Shown: positions 15,606-23,136 of the stretch, piece after piece
Layout of the letters: each line of letters starts with the position of its first letter
How positions within the stretch are numbered: the stretch's first letter is position 1
Assembly: GCA_002714125.1 (NCBI GenBank)
Contig: PAWP01000070.1
Span: 48,298-71,433 of the forward strand
Direction: 5' to 3'
DNA length: 23,136 nt
From: Gammaproteobacteria bacterium
GTDB lineage: Bacteria > Pseudomonadota > Gammaproteobacteria > Pseudomonadales > Azotimanducaceae_A
The notes under the pieces: model-generated
Told to the model about the DNA's origin: nothing
Seen by the model: the letters and a program-made list of their open reading frames with translations, nothing else
Databases searched by the model: none
Program-made: the position numbers and the translations under genes

Positions 15606-16979
15606 CTAAACCAGGCCGTCAGCCTGTAGATCCTCAAAGGCCGCCTTGAATGCATCAATGACTTTGTCCACGTGTTCCGGGCGGTGCGCGTGGGACAAGA
15701 ATGCTAGGTGAATCCCGGGTACGATGACGTCGTGACTAAGTAGATGCAGATAAAATTCCCGCTCTGCAATCTTCCATTCGTTAGAGAGATCGCGCGACGA
15801 CTCGATGTCTTTGTTTGTAAAGACCAGGTGAAACATCGAGCCGGCGTTCATGATCCTCGCGGGGATTTGACGGGACTCGCAGAAGCTGTTGACCTCGCTT
15901 GCTAGTCGATTGCCCTGCTCCGCAAGGTAGGGGTAGATCTCGGCCTGGTTGTCGCGCATGTAGGTCGTGGCGGCGACGCCCGCTGTCATGGTCAGCGGGT
16001 TGCCGCTAAAGGTCCCGCCAGCAAAGATGAAGGGCGCGCCGTCTCTGCCAGAGAACGTGTTCATCACGGCTTGACGGCCACCCACAGCCCCGACTGGGAG
16101 TCCACCGCCGACGGCCTTTCCGTAGGTGACAAGGTCCGGCTTTAGGTCGTAATACGTCTGGCAGCCTCCGTAGTCGATGCGGAATCCGGTGATGACTTCA
16201 TCCAGCATGAAAAGCACGTTGGACTCTTCGCATACAGCCTTGAGGCCATGCAGGAAGTCGCCCGAGTCGAGCCGTGGATTGGAGCTTTGTACCGGTTCGA
16301 TCATGACAAGGGCGAGCTCATCCTTATGTTCCTGGATGATGTCGAATGCCGTGTTGTCACGGTAAGGCAATGTCAGCATGAGATCTTTGCCAATAGTCTC
16401 CGGGATGCCGCCACCAAGGAATGTTTGTGTCGGCCGGGAACGATCACTGGTCTCGTCGGCTTTCACTAACGCGTAGTCATGCACGCCATGGTAGGAGCCA
16501 TCGAATAGCGCGACTTTTTCTTTTCCCGTGAAGGCACGCGCGGCGCGGATTGCGAACATCGTCGCTTCGGTCCCGGAATTGCAGAACACCACGTGATCAA
16601 CGCAGGGCCCGGCCGCCTTGACTAGTTCCGCCAGTTCCTGCTGCGGTGCGCTGGGGATGCCAAAGTGCCAGCCCTTTTTGATCTGCGCCGATAGCGCTGC
16701 TTCGACAACCGCTGGTTTATTGCCGAGGACGTTGGGTCCGAAGCCGCCGGTGAGATCAATGTATTCATTGCCGTCGACGTCGGTCAGGCAGGGCCCCTCG
16801 GCGCTCTCGATGTAGATCGGGTGTGGAAGATGGACAGTGCCAACGACCTCCTGAGCCAAGGCAGACTCACCGAGTTCATGGACCGCCTTGGAGCCCCGAG
16901 TCCGTTCCACGAGCTTCTTCCTTACTGCCTGGGACCGGGTGCCTTCAAGAATGAGTTTGTTGGCCTGTGTTTTGTCCAT
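15606..16979 (-). CDS. Class III (GSAM-like) PLP aminotransferase
   Basis: A 457-residue pyridoxal-phosphate enzyme close in layout to glutamate-1-semialdehyde 2,1-aminomutase (HemL). NSGTEA at 134-139 binds the cofactor phosphate, GSYHG is at 161-165, D260 (MLDEVITGFR) contacts the pyridine nitrogen and K288 (TYGKAVGGGLPVGAVGG) forms the Schiff base. HemL is about 430 residues; the extra N-terminal 40 and the catabolic neighbourhood make an aminotransferase acting on another amine or keto acid at least as likely as tetrapyrrole synthesis. The ribosome site is weak (AGAGAA). It is transcribed alone on the minus strand. Confidence 0.9.
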   Translation of the reverse strand: MDKTQANKLILEGTRSQAVRKKLVERTRGSKAVHELGESALAQEVVGTVHLPHPIYIESAEGPCLTDVDGNEYIDLTGGFGPNVLGNKPAVVEAALSAQIKKGWHFGIPSAPQQELAELVKAAGPCVDHVVFCNSGTEATMFAIRAARAFTGKEKVALFDGSYHGVHDYALVKADETSDRSRPTQTFLGGGIPETIGKDLMLTLPYRDNTAFDIIQEHKDELALVMIEPVQSSNPRLDSGDFLHGLKAVCEESNVLFMLDEVITGFRIDYGGCQTYYDLKPDLVTYGKAVGGGLPVGAVGGRQAVMNTFSGRDGAPFIFAGGTFSGNPLTMTAGVAATTYMRDNQAEIYPYLAEQGNRLASEVNSFCESRQIPARIMNAGSMFHLVFTNKDIESSRDLSNEWKIAEREFYLHLLSHDVIVPGIHLAFLSHAHRPEHVDKVIDAFKAAFEDLQADGLV

Positions 16980-17300
16980 AGCAGTTCTCTGTTTGTGGCG
17001 TCAGGAAGGACCCAAGTTGAAGCAACAATGCTGAAGGTTGCGCAGGTTCGAATCAAGCGGTTGCTACAGAACTGTGGGTCTGGCCATTCGACCACAAGTT
17101 TGAAGCCCTGTCCGGCAGGCCGGGATACTGTGAAGGTCATTTGGTAGGTGACGACTATTCGTTCAAATCGTCATACAACCCCCTAACCCCGACAACCTGG
17201 CGCGCAAGATCAGACTGGATGCCAATGGCTGACTAGAGCATGCACTGGCATGCCAAGAGGTGCTCCGGCACTATTTGGCAAAAATAGGAGAAACCCAGCC
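16980..17300. other. Divergent intergenic region
   Basis: This 321-bp stretch separates the aminotransferase (minus) from the VOC-like gene (plus) and should carry both promoters. GCATGC-ACTG-GCATGC (17238-17253) is a symmetric element about 48 bp before the VOC-like ATG. I see no gene here. Confidence 0.4.
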
Positions 17301-18185
17301 ATGGTCGACAACGTACTTCGCCTCCGTCAGATTTGCCTACTAGCCTACGACCTCGAATGGACTTCGAACGTGATCTGTGCCGCGTTTGATGCGCAGGTAG
17401 TGTTTCGCGACCCGCGGATGGCGGCTGGGGGCAATCTCACCAACACGCACATCCGGTTAGGTGACTCGTTCCTCGAAACGGTGTGCCCGTCCGACAAGGC
17501 CTGGGCCAATGGCACAACCCAGACGCGGCTGCTGGAACGTAACGGTGACTGTGGCTACATGGCTATTGTGCAGGTCCCTGATGTTGCCACCGCGTCGCGG
17601 TCAATGTCCGACCAGGGTTCCAAAACCGGTATTGTGTCGGGCGACTGGAATGTCTGTGACGGTGCGCCCGGTGGCGGGCTAGCGGGGGTGACCTCGGGTC
17701 GGTATCAACTGGGTGAGCCTCTGCTAAAGGAGCCTGGCACCGTGACAGGTGTCAACGTTCAGTTCCATCCACGTGACTTTGGCACGCTTGCCGAGATTCA
17801 GGAGAATTGGCCCGGGCAGGAGACCTTCCCGAAGAACAAGGGTACCTACTACCCTGCAGGCAATACATGGCAAAACGATGTCGACGCGCGACCCCACGGA
17901 AACGTGACTACGGGCTTCGCTGCTGTAGAAATCGCACCACGCGAAGGTGAGCCGGAAGCGGTATGCCAGCACTGGGTCAATGGGCTGGGCGCGGGTTGTC
18001 GCGTCGATGCGGACGACCCTGCCAAACTGCATCTGGGCGGAGGGCAGAGCATGCGCTTCGTTAAGGCTGAAGGTGGGCGAACAGGCGTGGTTGGCGTGGA
18101 TCTGTTCGTTGCTCCGGGCGCGCCGCGGCGCTTTAGTAAAATTGAGATCTGCGGGGTGACCTGGCGCCTGGTGGATGCTGTTTGA
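17301..18185 (+). CDS. VOC/glyoxalase-like domain protein
   Basis: A 294-residue cytoplasmic protein that looks like the vicinal-oxygen-chelate superfamily. The N-terminal module starts LRLRQICLLAYDLEWTSNVI and includes FRDPRMAAGGNLTNTHIRLGDSFLE; a second module contains VNVQFHPRDFGTLAEI, in line with paired beta-alpha-beta units. Such proteins include glyoxalases, dioxygenases and lyases that bind a divalent metal with His and Glu residues; I cannot define the metal ligands with certainty. GGAGAAA precedes the ATG at 17301. The frame is open to 17250 but that extension has no similarity. The following TauD remnant on the same strand may once have been co-transcribed. Confidence 0.75.
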   Translation: MVDNVLRLRQICLLAYDLEWTSNVICAAFDAQVVFRDPRMAAGGNLTNTHIRLGDSFLETVCPSDKAWANGTTQTRLLERNGDCGYMAIVQVPDVATASRSMSDQGSKTGIVSGDWNVCDGAPGGGLAGVTSGRYQLGEPLLKEPGTVTGVNVQFHPRDFGTLAEIQENWPGQETFPKNKGTYYPAGNTWQNDVDARPHGNVTTGFAAVEIAPREGEPEAVCQHWVNGLGAGCRVDADDPAKLHLGGGQSMRFVKAEGGRTGVVGVDLFVAPGAPRRFSKIEICGVTWRLVDAV

Positions 18186-18204
18186 CGCTGCGCTGGTTTG
18201 CGTC

Positions 18205-18802
18205 CACATTGACGTTAATCCTCTGGTCGCGGCAATGTGCGCAGACGAGTGTGGCGTTGATATGGGGTTCGTCAGCGACACTCTTCCGCCACAAGATGAT
18301 CTATTTCCGCGACCAGCGCTTCAGCTATCACGATCAGGATGCTTTCAGTCTTCAGTTTGCCGCCGATGCCTACGGCGAAGAAAGGATGGAGGAGCACTCC
18401 AATGTGAATGCAGTGATTAAGGAGGCCGACGCAAGAGCTACATGATCTTTGGCCTTGGCTCGCATACCGACTCGCGATTCCCGCTAGGCCCCAGCTAACA
18501 CAGTGCTCAAGGCTGTGGCGACTCCGCCTTATGGGCGGTCCACCATTTAGGTCGATACTGAGTTGGTTTGGCGCGCGCTGAGCCTCGTCATGCAAGACGT
18601 TCTCGCTGGGCTCAAGGTGCATATGTCGATGGGCAAGGCGGTTGCGTTGCTGCGCAGGCTCGACCCGGAGTGGAGCATTCGTGTCGAAGCTGCGCCCAAT
18701 ACCACGGCGAAAGCAGCGGGTAGCTTCAATCCGCTTGTGCGTTCCCATTCCCTTACTGGCGAGAAGGGCTCTATTGTGATGCAAGCTATGCATCAGGTCT
18801 GA
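18205..18802 (+). pseudogene. TauD/TfdA-family dioxygenase, decayed
   Basis: Family landmarks appear in the right order but in alternating frames. DVNPLVAA...GVDMGFVSD near 18208-18280 is the N-terminal strand pair. LFRHKMIYFRDQRFSYHDQD from about 18281 matches the L-x-x-x-K-V-I-x-F-R-D-Q block. GLGSHTDSRF, with the iron-binding H-x-D codons at 18463-18471, follows. NPLVRSHSLTGEKGSIV at 18728-18780 corresponds to the H-P-x-V-R-T-H-P-x-T-G block. Stops and frameshifts separate them, and the distal His/Arg half is missing. This is a second TauD-type gene, independent of the intact one at 7873. Confidence 0.82.
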
Positions 18803-18962
18803 ACTTGGACGGTTGCCCTGGCCACAGTTGGAGCAGTAGGTTCCAATTGGGTGGAAGATCTGCAGTGCCTCGACCACGTCGAACAAACCAGAGACGTACA
18901 CTGCCTGACTACGGGAAGGCTGACGCCCGCCGGTGGAGATTACAGCGCTCAGGGGGTCGCTT

Positions 18963-19823
18963 ATGATCCGCCAACATACCCGCCATCGGATCCGCGCCAT
19001 GCCCGTTGCCCAGCTTTCTGAAGTCAGTCTCGAGTATTTTGAGGTTGGACATGGTCCTGATCGAGTCGTTTTTATTCACGGCTTCCAGGCCTCCGCGCAG
19101 ATCTGGCATGCCGTGCAACATGCGCTGCCCGCCAATCGCTACACGTCAGTTGCGATTAACAACCGCGGTGCTGGCGGTTCTGATGCGCCGGCCAGCGAAC
19201 ATGATTACGGCGTTGGCATTTTTGCGGCTGACGCCTTTGAATTGGCGGAGCAGTTGGGCTGGGAGCGTTTCACGCTGGTAGGCCACTCTCTTGGAGGTGC
19301 CACCGTGGCGAAATTTGCGGTGGACCACCCCGAGCGAGTCTCGGGCCTAGTTCTGCTAGACCCGGCGGACCCCGACGGCCGTGAAGCCTCAGCAGCCGAG
19401 GTTGATCGAATCATTGATGAACGCATGGCCGCCCGCAGAGCACAGCAGTCTCTGGGCGGGCGAGGCGGCGATGGCATAGACGCATCTCGCGCGGACGAGG
19501 CTGAACCCTGGCGGGAAGCGCTGCTGCGGGATATCGAGGACGCGCCAGAAGCCAGGTTACGTGGATCGATGCGCTCGATGTTTGCGCTGCGCCTGGGGGA
19601 CAAGGTGCGAGAGTTGCCCATGCCGGTAATTCTGATCGCAGGCGACATTGACGCTCTCATTCCCATTGAGTCCATGCTGGCCACCTGGGCCAAATATCCG
19701 CAAGGATCCGGTCTGCATGTCTGGCACGGTGTTGGTCACTCACCCAATGTCGATTGCCCGGAAGACCTGGCTGTGGTGCTGCAGCACTTTATGGAGTCTA
19801 CGGTGCCGGGCGCTGCGTCCTGA
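18963..19823 (+). CDS. Alpha/beta-fold hydrolase
   Basis: Predicted 286-residue hydrolase. The oxyanion motif HGF is at 39-41, the nucleophile elbow GHSLGG places S109 as the catalytic serine, the acid is D230 in GDIDALIP, and the base is H259 in GVGHSPN. A cap region of about 60 charged residues (about 140-200) sits between strands 6 and 7. Likely reactions are ester, lactone or C-C hydrolysis; the substrate is unknown. I favour ATG 18963 because AGGGGG lies 6 bp upstream; ATG 18999 (MPVAQLSEVSLEYFE) also fits the family start, and a GTG at 18933 is possible. It converges with the membrane-protein gene 33 bp downstream. Confidence 0.9.
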   Translation: MIRQHTRHRIRAMPVAQLSEVSLEYFEVGHGPDRVVFIHGFQASAQIWHAVQHALPANRYTSVAINNRGAGGSDAPASEHDYGVGIFAADAFELAEQLGWERFTLVGHSLGGATVAKFAVDHPERVSGLVLLDPADPDGREASAAEVDRIIDERMAARRAQQSLGGRGGDGIDASRADEAEPWREALLRDIEDAPEARLRGSMRSMFALRLGDKVRELPMPVILIAGDIDALIPIESMLATWAKYPQGSGLHVWHGVGHSPNVDCPEDLAVVLQHFMESTVPGAAS

Positions 19824-19856
19824 CTTGCTTGGCGCAAGACACTGCTAGGTGTCGCG

Positions 19857-20339
19857 TTACGCTGCATAGCTCCCAAAGACAATGGGCAGCGTCAGTAGGA
19901 TGCCCAGGCCGAACAGCGCAATGCCTCCAACGAGAAGCACCGCGGACCCCATCAGATAGAGCAACAGCGCGACCAGGATCTGGAGAACGTCACTCTCGAT
20001 CACCTTCAAAATACTTGTGAGCGGCTCTCCTGCAAGAATGATGAGAGTGGCGCTCAGTATTAGGCTGCCAACGAGCGTGGGCAGCGCTGACTGGGAGATT
20101 GTCGAGTCTACCAGCGGGACTAGCACGATGGTGCTGGGCAGCTTGGCTGCCAGTGTGGAGCCACAGATCCAGCCTAAAGGTTTATTTTTCGGCGTCTGAA
20201 AGTCTGTGGTCAGCCAGGGCGCTCCTGCGAGGGCTTCGACGGACGCTGCAGCTATTCCAGTGCCTTCGGTCGGCGGGTCCGTGATGTTGCTCGCGGGGAG
20301 CTCCTGACGACCGTGAGTTGGCTGGGGTGAGGGTGTCAC
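19857..20339 (-). CDS. Putative small membrane protein
   Basis: A 160-residue frame, GTG start, without recognised family. After a polar, proline-rich N-terminus (about 55 residues) come hydrophobic runs: STIVLVPLV, LPTLVGSLILSATLIILAG, and a long C-terminal stretch (VLQILVALLLYLMGSAVLLV followed by GGIALFGLGILLTLPIV), suggesting three to four membrane segments. No clear ribosome site is present and the true start could be further in. It lies 50 bp downstream of the small gene at 20390 on the same strand. It may be a real hypothetical gene or a degraded one. Confidence 0.45.
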   Translation of the reverse strand: MTPSPQPTHGRQELPASNITDPPTEGTGIAAASVEALAGAPWLTTDFQTPKNKPLGWICGSTLAAKLPSTIVLVPLVDSTISQSALPTLVGSLILSATLIILAGEPLTSILKVIESDVLQILVALLLYLMGSAVLLVGGIALFGLGILLTLPIVFGSYAA

Positions 20340-20389
20340 CGGATTGGGTCTGACAGGCCCGTCTCAGAAGTCCGGTTCGTCCTTGAGCG

Positions 20390-20596
20390 TTAGCGCTCGT
20401 GGTTCTGATAGAAGTGCCCTCTCATAAAGGGCATTGGCGAACCGTTCTTTGCGTTTTGTCGGGAGACCTTGGGCAATCTGTCTGCGTCTGCCGCTATCGC
20501 ATCGATCTGTTCCGTTATCAGACTGGCAAGGTTGAGTGCGGCGCTGAATTCATCGAACCCATTGGCCCATATGCCGTGGTCCATAACGTCATACAT
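20390..20596 (-). CDS. Small 68-residue protein coupled to the class V aminotransferase
   Basis: The start ATG (20596) overlaps the aminotransferase stop in the arrangement ATGTATGA, the classic layout for translational coupling. The product begins MYDVMDHGIWANGFDEFSAA, continues with an amphipathic helix (LNLASLITEQIDAIAADADR) and ends in a basic tail with GHFYQNHER. I do not recognise the family. The bases after the stop, read one frame over, give LTLKDEPDF and then a stop, so the C-terminus might have been shortened by a frameshift. Confidence 0.5.
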   Translation of the reverse strand: MYDVMDHGIWANGFDEFSAALNLASLITEQIDAIAADADRLPKVSRQNAKNGSPMPFMRGHFYQNHER

Positions 20597-21797
20597 GCTG
20601 CTGGGAAGATTGGCTGGCCAGATGCGGCGCGAGGCTGGCAGCGGCAGCGGCAACGCCGGAGGACGGTAGGGTTGCGCCTAGCTGCAGTAGTGTTGCTTCA
20701 ATAGTCCCCAATACACCCAACACCATTGGTGGGTTCAGATGACCCATGTGGCCAATGCGAAAGGCATTGCCAACGCCGGCGATTTCGATGCCTAGGACCA
20801 GGCCCGCCTCGCGTTCGGCAACCGCCCGCAATTCATCCCCATCGATGGACCCAGTCCGTACGGTCGTGACGGCGTTGGAACGAAACGTAGGGTTGCTGAT
20901 GTTGTGCTCTACCTCGTTGCCTTTACTCCAGGCGTTAACTGCAGCCCGGATGGCGTCAGCCAGTACTTGATGCCGCCACCATACATTTTCGAGCCCCTCT
21001 TCAAGAAGCATATCGAGCGCTGTACGAAGCGCAAACACGTGTTGAATGGGTGGCGTGCCGGCGTAACGCAGATAATGCCCGTCGTGCCCTCCACGCGGGC
21101 CCCAGTCCCAGTAGCCAGTCCTCAGGTCTGCGGTCTCCCAGGCGGTATGGGCCTTCTCATTGGCCCAGACGAAACCCATGCCCGGCGGGACCATCAGCCC
21201 CTTCTGGGAGCCTGCCACAGTCACGTCAACGCCCCATGCATCCATTTCGAAACGCTCGCATCCAATTGAGGCAATGCAATCGACCATCAGCAGTGCGGGA
21301 TGCGCAGCTGCATCGAGCGCGGCGCGGATTCCCTGGATGTCGTTACGCACGGATGTTGCGGTATCGACCTGCACCACCAACACCGCCTTGATGGCCTGAG
21401 CTGTGTCTGCGCGCAATACGGCCTCAACTGCATTCAGATCAACCGGGCCGCGGTCATCTCCTGGCAGTGTTTGCACTTCAAGTCCGGCGGTGGCTCCCAT
21501 GTTGCCCCAGCCGCGTGCAAAACGGCCCGATTCCAATATCAGGATCCGATCGCCCCGCGACAGTGTATTGGTAAGGGCCATCTCCCAGGCACCGTGGCCG
21601 TTTGAAACGGTGATATAGGCTTCACCCGTTGTGCATGCGATCTGGGGCAGGTCGTCAAATAGGGTCTTCGACTGATCGACCAAGTCGCCCTCATAGATGT
21701 TGGGCATGGCCTGATTCATGGCGGCGAGGACCCGGTCCGGGATCACGGAAGGCCCCGGGATGGCGACCATCTGGCGGCCGTGGCGTAGTGAAGGCAT
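20589..21797 (-). CDS. Class V PLP aminotransferase (alanine-glyoxylate / serine-pyruvate type)
   Basis: A 402-residue pyridoxal-phosphate enzyme of the class V group that includes alanine-glyoxylate, serine-glyoxylate and 2-aminoethylphosphonate aminotransferases. The N-terminal IPGPSVIPDRVLAAM is typical. SNGHGAWEMAL gives the small-residue cofactor loop, D173 (MVDCIASIG) contacts the pyridine ring and K199 (AGSQKGLMVPPGMGFVW) forms the Schiff base. AGGAGA lies 6 bp before the ATG. A small gene is translationally coupled at its 3' end, and the PhyH-like gene diverges from its 5' end. The exact amino donor and acceptor cannot be read from sequence. Confidence 0.92.
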   Translation of the reverse strand: MPSLRHGRQMVAIPGPSVIPDRVLAAMNQAMPNIYEGDLVDQSKTLFDDLPQIACTTGEAYITVSNGHGAWEMALTNTLSRGDRILILESGRFARGWGNMGATAGLEVQTLPGDDRGPVDLNAVEAVLRADTAQAIKAVLVVQVDTATSVRNDIQGIRAALDAAAHPALLMVDCIASIGCERFEMDAWGVDVTVAGSQKGLMVPPGMGFVWANEKAHTAWETADLRTGYWDWGPRGGHDGHYLRYAGTPPIQHVFALRTALDMLLEEGLENVWWRHQVLADAIRAAVNAWSKGNEVEHNISNPTFRSNAVTTVRTGSIDGDELRAVAEREAGLVLGIEIAGVGNAFRIGHMGHLNPPMVLGVLGTIEATLLQLGATLPSSGVAAAAASLAPHLASQSSQQHV

Positions 21798-21919
21798 GGG
21801 TATCTCCTGTGCCCGATGATCCGGGTCACTCTAGCCCAATGAGTCCTGTGTGGCACCTAGGTTTGGAAGCAAGCGGCTGTCGGAATAAGCTCGGGTGCCC
21901 TCTTGGGAATGAGTGCTTT

Positions 21920-22969
21920 GTGAAACAGGAAACCGTTGCAACAAGAATTCGGGTATCGGCGGTTGAACGCGCGAGCGGGCAGCTGCACGATGCGACGATA
22001 GCTGAGATTTTCGACGGGCTTGATAGAGCCGGTTTCATTGTATTAGCAGATCTCGTGCCCGAGCGAACCTGTGACTTTCTCGCGGCGTCGGTCGTTGAAG
22101 ATGTGCGTCGCATCAGGTTGCGCGACGAGTCTACTCGTCATGAGATCAGTACCGCACCAGGCCATCTGCAGCTTGGCCTGCGACGCTATGGTGAGTTTGT
22201 TGCGCCTGAGGTGGTGGCTAATCCCCTGCTCGAACACGCGGTCGGCGCTGTGCTCGGACAAGGTGCCTGGCTCGGCTTCTACAATGGCAACGTCAATTGC
22301 CCAGGCAGCGGCTACCAGCCTTGGCACTTCGATCGCCCGTACTCCTGGAAAACGCCCGCACAGGCGCAGGCGGATGGTGTCGCGTGGCCACCACCTACCA
22401 CCACGTTGTCGTGTTCCCTTGCGCTGACGGACATTAGCGTCGACACCGGCGCCACCGAGGTTATGCCCGGCACGCACCGTGAGACTGCGGTGACCGGTTG
22501 GCCTGCAGGTGAGCGACCTGAGAATCATCCGGAACTTTTGCGGCATTGGGGGCCGGCTGTCTCGATGGAGATCCCTAAAGGGGGCATCTGTTTGCGTGAT
22601 CCGCGAATGTGGCATCGAGGGGTCCCAAACACCTCGGCGAGTGTACGGCCCATGATGGCGCTGACTTACCACGCAGCCGAGGCCAGACATTGGCGCGGAC
22701 TCATTGTGCAGGGATTGTCCGATCAGTTGCTTGCGCGCTGTGTAGCGGACCCGGCGCTGCGACTGCTGGACGATGGCTCGCTTGGCGACGGCCGTCTTGT
22801 ATTCGAGGCTTCAGCCAGGCCGGCATTTGCGGCACTTGCGGGGCCGGTTCAGCGAAACGTTCGTTTTGTTGAGGAACAGTGGGTCGTTAATCACTTCGTG
22901 GATGCACATGTGATGGGCGGAGCAGGCGTACAAAAGGATGGCGCACGGGATCCCTGGGCGGGAGCCTAA
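21920..22969 (+). CDS. Phytanoyl-CoA dioxygenase (PhyH)-family oxygenase
   Basis: An Fe(II)/2-oxoglutarate oxygenase of 349 residues with a GTG start at 21920. The PhyH opening is ATIAEIFDGLDRAGFIVLADL. Iron ligands are H136 and D138 (QPWHFDRPYS) and H232 (RMWHRGVPN), with R243 for 2-oxoglutarate. Downstream of the HxD pair, ALTDISVDTGATEVMPGTH is the usual PhyH connecting block. The start is uncertain: ATG 21839 in the same frame would add 27 residues with no similarity, and the ribosome site for either is poor. The start region lies close to the divergent aminotransferase promoter. The next gene begins 3 bp after the stop, so they form an operon. Confidence 0.88.
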   Translation: MKQETVATRIRVSAVERASGQLHDATIAEIFDGLDRAGFIVLADLVPERTCDFLAASVVEDVRRIRLRDESTRHEISTAPGHLQLGLRRYGEFVAPEVVANPLLEHAVGAVLGQGAWLGFYNGNVNCPGSGYQPWHFDRPYSWKTPAQAQADGVAWPPPTTTLSCSLALTDISVDTGATEVMPGTHRETAVTGWPAGERPENHPELLRHWGPAVSMEIPKGGICLRDPRMWHRGVPNTSASVRPMMALTYHAAEARHWRGLIVQGLSDQLLARCVADPALRLLDDGSLGDGRLVFEASARPAFAALAGPVQRNVRFVEEQWVVNHFVDAHVMGGAGVQKDGARDPWAGA

Positions 22970-22972
22970 CGG

Positions 22973-23136
22973 GTGGATGATCAGTTCATTAATGATTTGG
23001 TCCGCATCGCCCGGCTAGTGCTGAGACCTTATGTCGGCCTGGACAGGCCCGCGCTCCTGGCCGGTATGGCCGGCCAGGCGCCACTTGAAGATGAACATTA
23101 CCTGCTGGCGCAGGTCGCGCAGGCATTGCCTGACCG
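22973..23136 (+). CDS. Unidentified protein, 5' part only
   Basis: GTG 22973 follows GGGAG (22960-22964) and starts 3 bp after the PhyH stop, so it is likely co-transcribed. The visible 54 residues include VDDQFINDLVRIARLVLRPY and then a helix-rich acidic region (LEDEHYLLAQVAQALPD). The frame runs off the window. I do not recognise a family from this part. Confidence 0.55.
   Translation, partial: MDDQFINDLVRIARLVLRPYVGLDRPALLAGMAGQAPLEDEHYLLAQVAQALPD

Noticed and set aside
18272..19000. 242-codon minus-strand open frame
   Set aside because: Antisense to the TauD remnant and the hydrolase start. It has no recognisable domain, and the plus strand explains the region better.
19838..19853. GACAC-TGCTAG-GTGTC hairpin between convergent genes
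   Set aside because: Only a 5-bp stem and no T-tract on either side.
1..23136. CRISPR arrays, insertion sequences, rRNA, riboswitches
   Set aside because: No regularly spaced repeats, transposase motifs, rRNA segments or known riboswitch cores were seen on reading the window.

Overview
This window looks like a chromosomal segment of a marine or host-associated gammaproteobacterium. The basis is a gammaproteobacterial-type BioB, a tRNA-Phe with encoded CCA, standard Shine-Dalgarno sites, moderately high GC and a strongly oxidative catabolic gene set. The lineage is an inference; no marker gene fixes it.

Layout. 1-720: tRNA-Phe(GAA) behind a near-consensus promoter, followed by a short probable remnant of a tyrosine-recombinase N-terminus. 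724-1770: biotin synthase (bioB) with its own promoter and a leader hairpin. 2348-5485: a CaiB/BaiF-type CoA transferase, a wrecked enoyl-CoA hydratase and a Rieske oxygenase alpha subunit. 5486-5605 (minus): an N-terminal scrap of a phytanoyl-CoA dioxygenase (PhyH). 5893-6390: an OsmC-like gene with one in-frame TGA exactly at the conserved cysteine. 6791-8988 (minus): an SDR dehydrogenase and a TauD-type dioxygenase. 9394-10455: a zinc alcohol dehydrogenase-like MDR enzyme. 10650-10890 (minus): a decayed SDR. 10906-12480 (minus): a sodium:solute symporter. 12565-14091: a PhyH-HEAT fusion. 14214-15087 (minus): one intact and one broken lipoprotein. 15121-15229: a possible small RNA ending in an intrinsic terminator. 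15606-16979 (minus): a class III aminotransferase. 17301-18185: a VOC/glyoxalase-like protein. About 18200-18802: a decayed TauD gene. 18963-19823: an alpha/beta hydrolase. 19857-21797 (minus): a putative membrane protein, a small coupled gene and a class V aminotransferase. 21920-22969: another PhyH oxygenase, then a partial gene running off the end.

How it fits together. Uptake (sodium symporter), oxygen-dependent attack (Rieske, TauD and two intact PhyH enzymes), alcohol/aldehyde oxidation (SDR, MDR), CoA transfer and transamination suggest breakdown of small organic compounds, possibly amines or sulfonates. No single substrate can be read from the sequence.

The most notable feature is the OsmC-like gene. 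Its TGA (6100-6102) falls where the family has its reactive cysteine. The frame is intact on both sides, the second conserved cysteine is present, and a perfect 7-bp hairpin with a GGTC loop lies 12 nt downstream, like the loop of the E. coli fdhF SECIS. It is a good candidate selenoprotein. The competing view is a nonsense mutation, since the window holds at least four clear pseudogenes and appears to be eroding.
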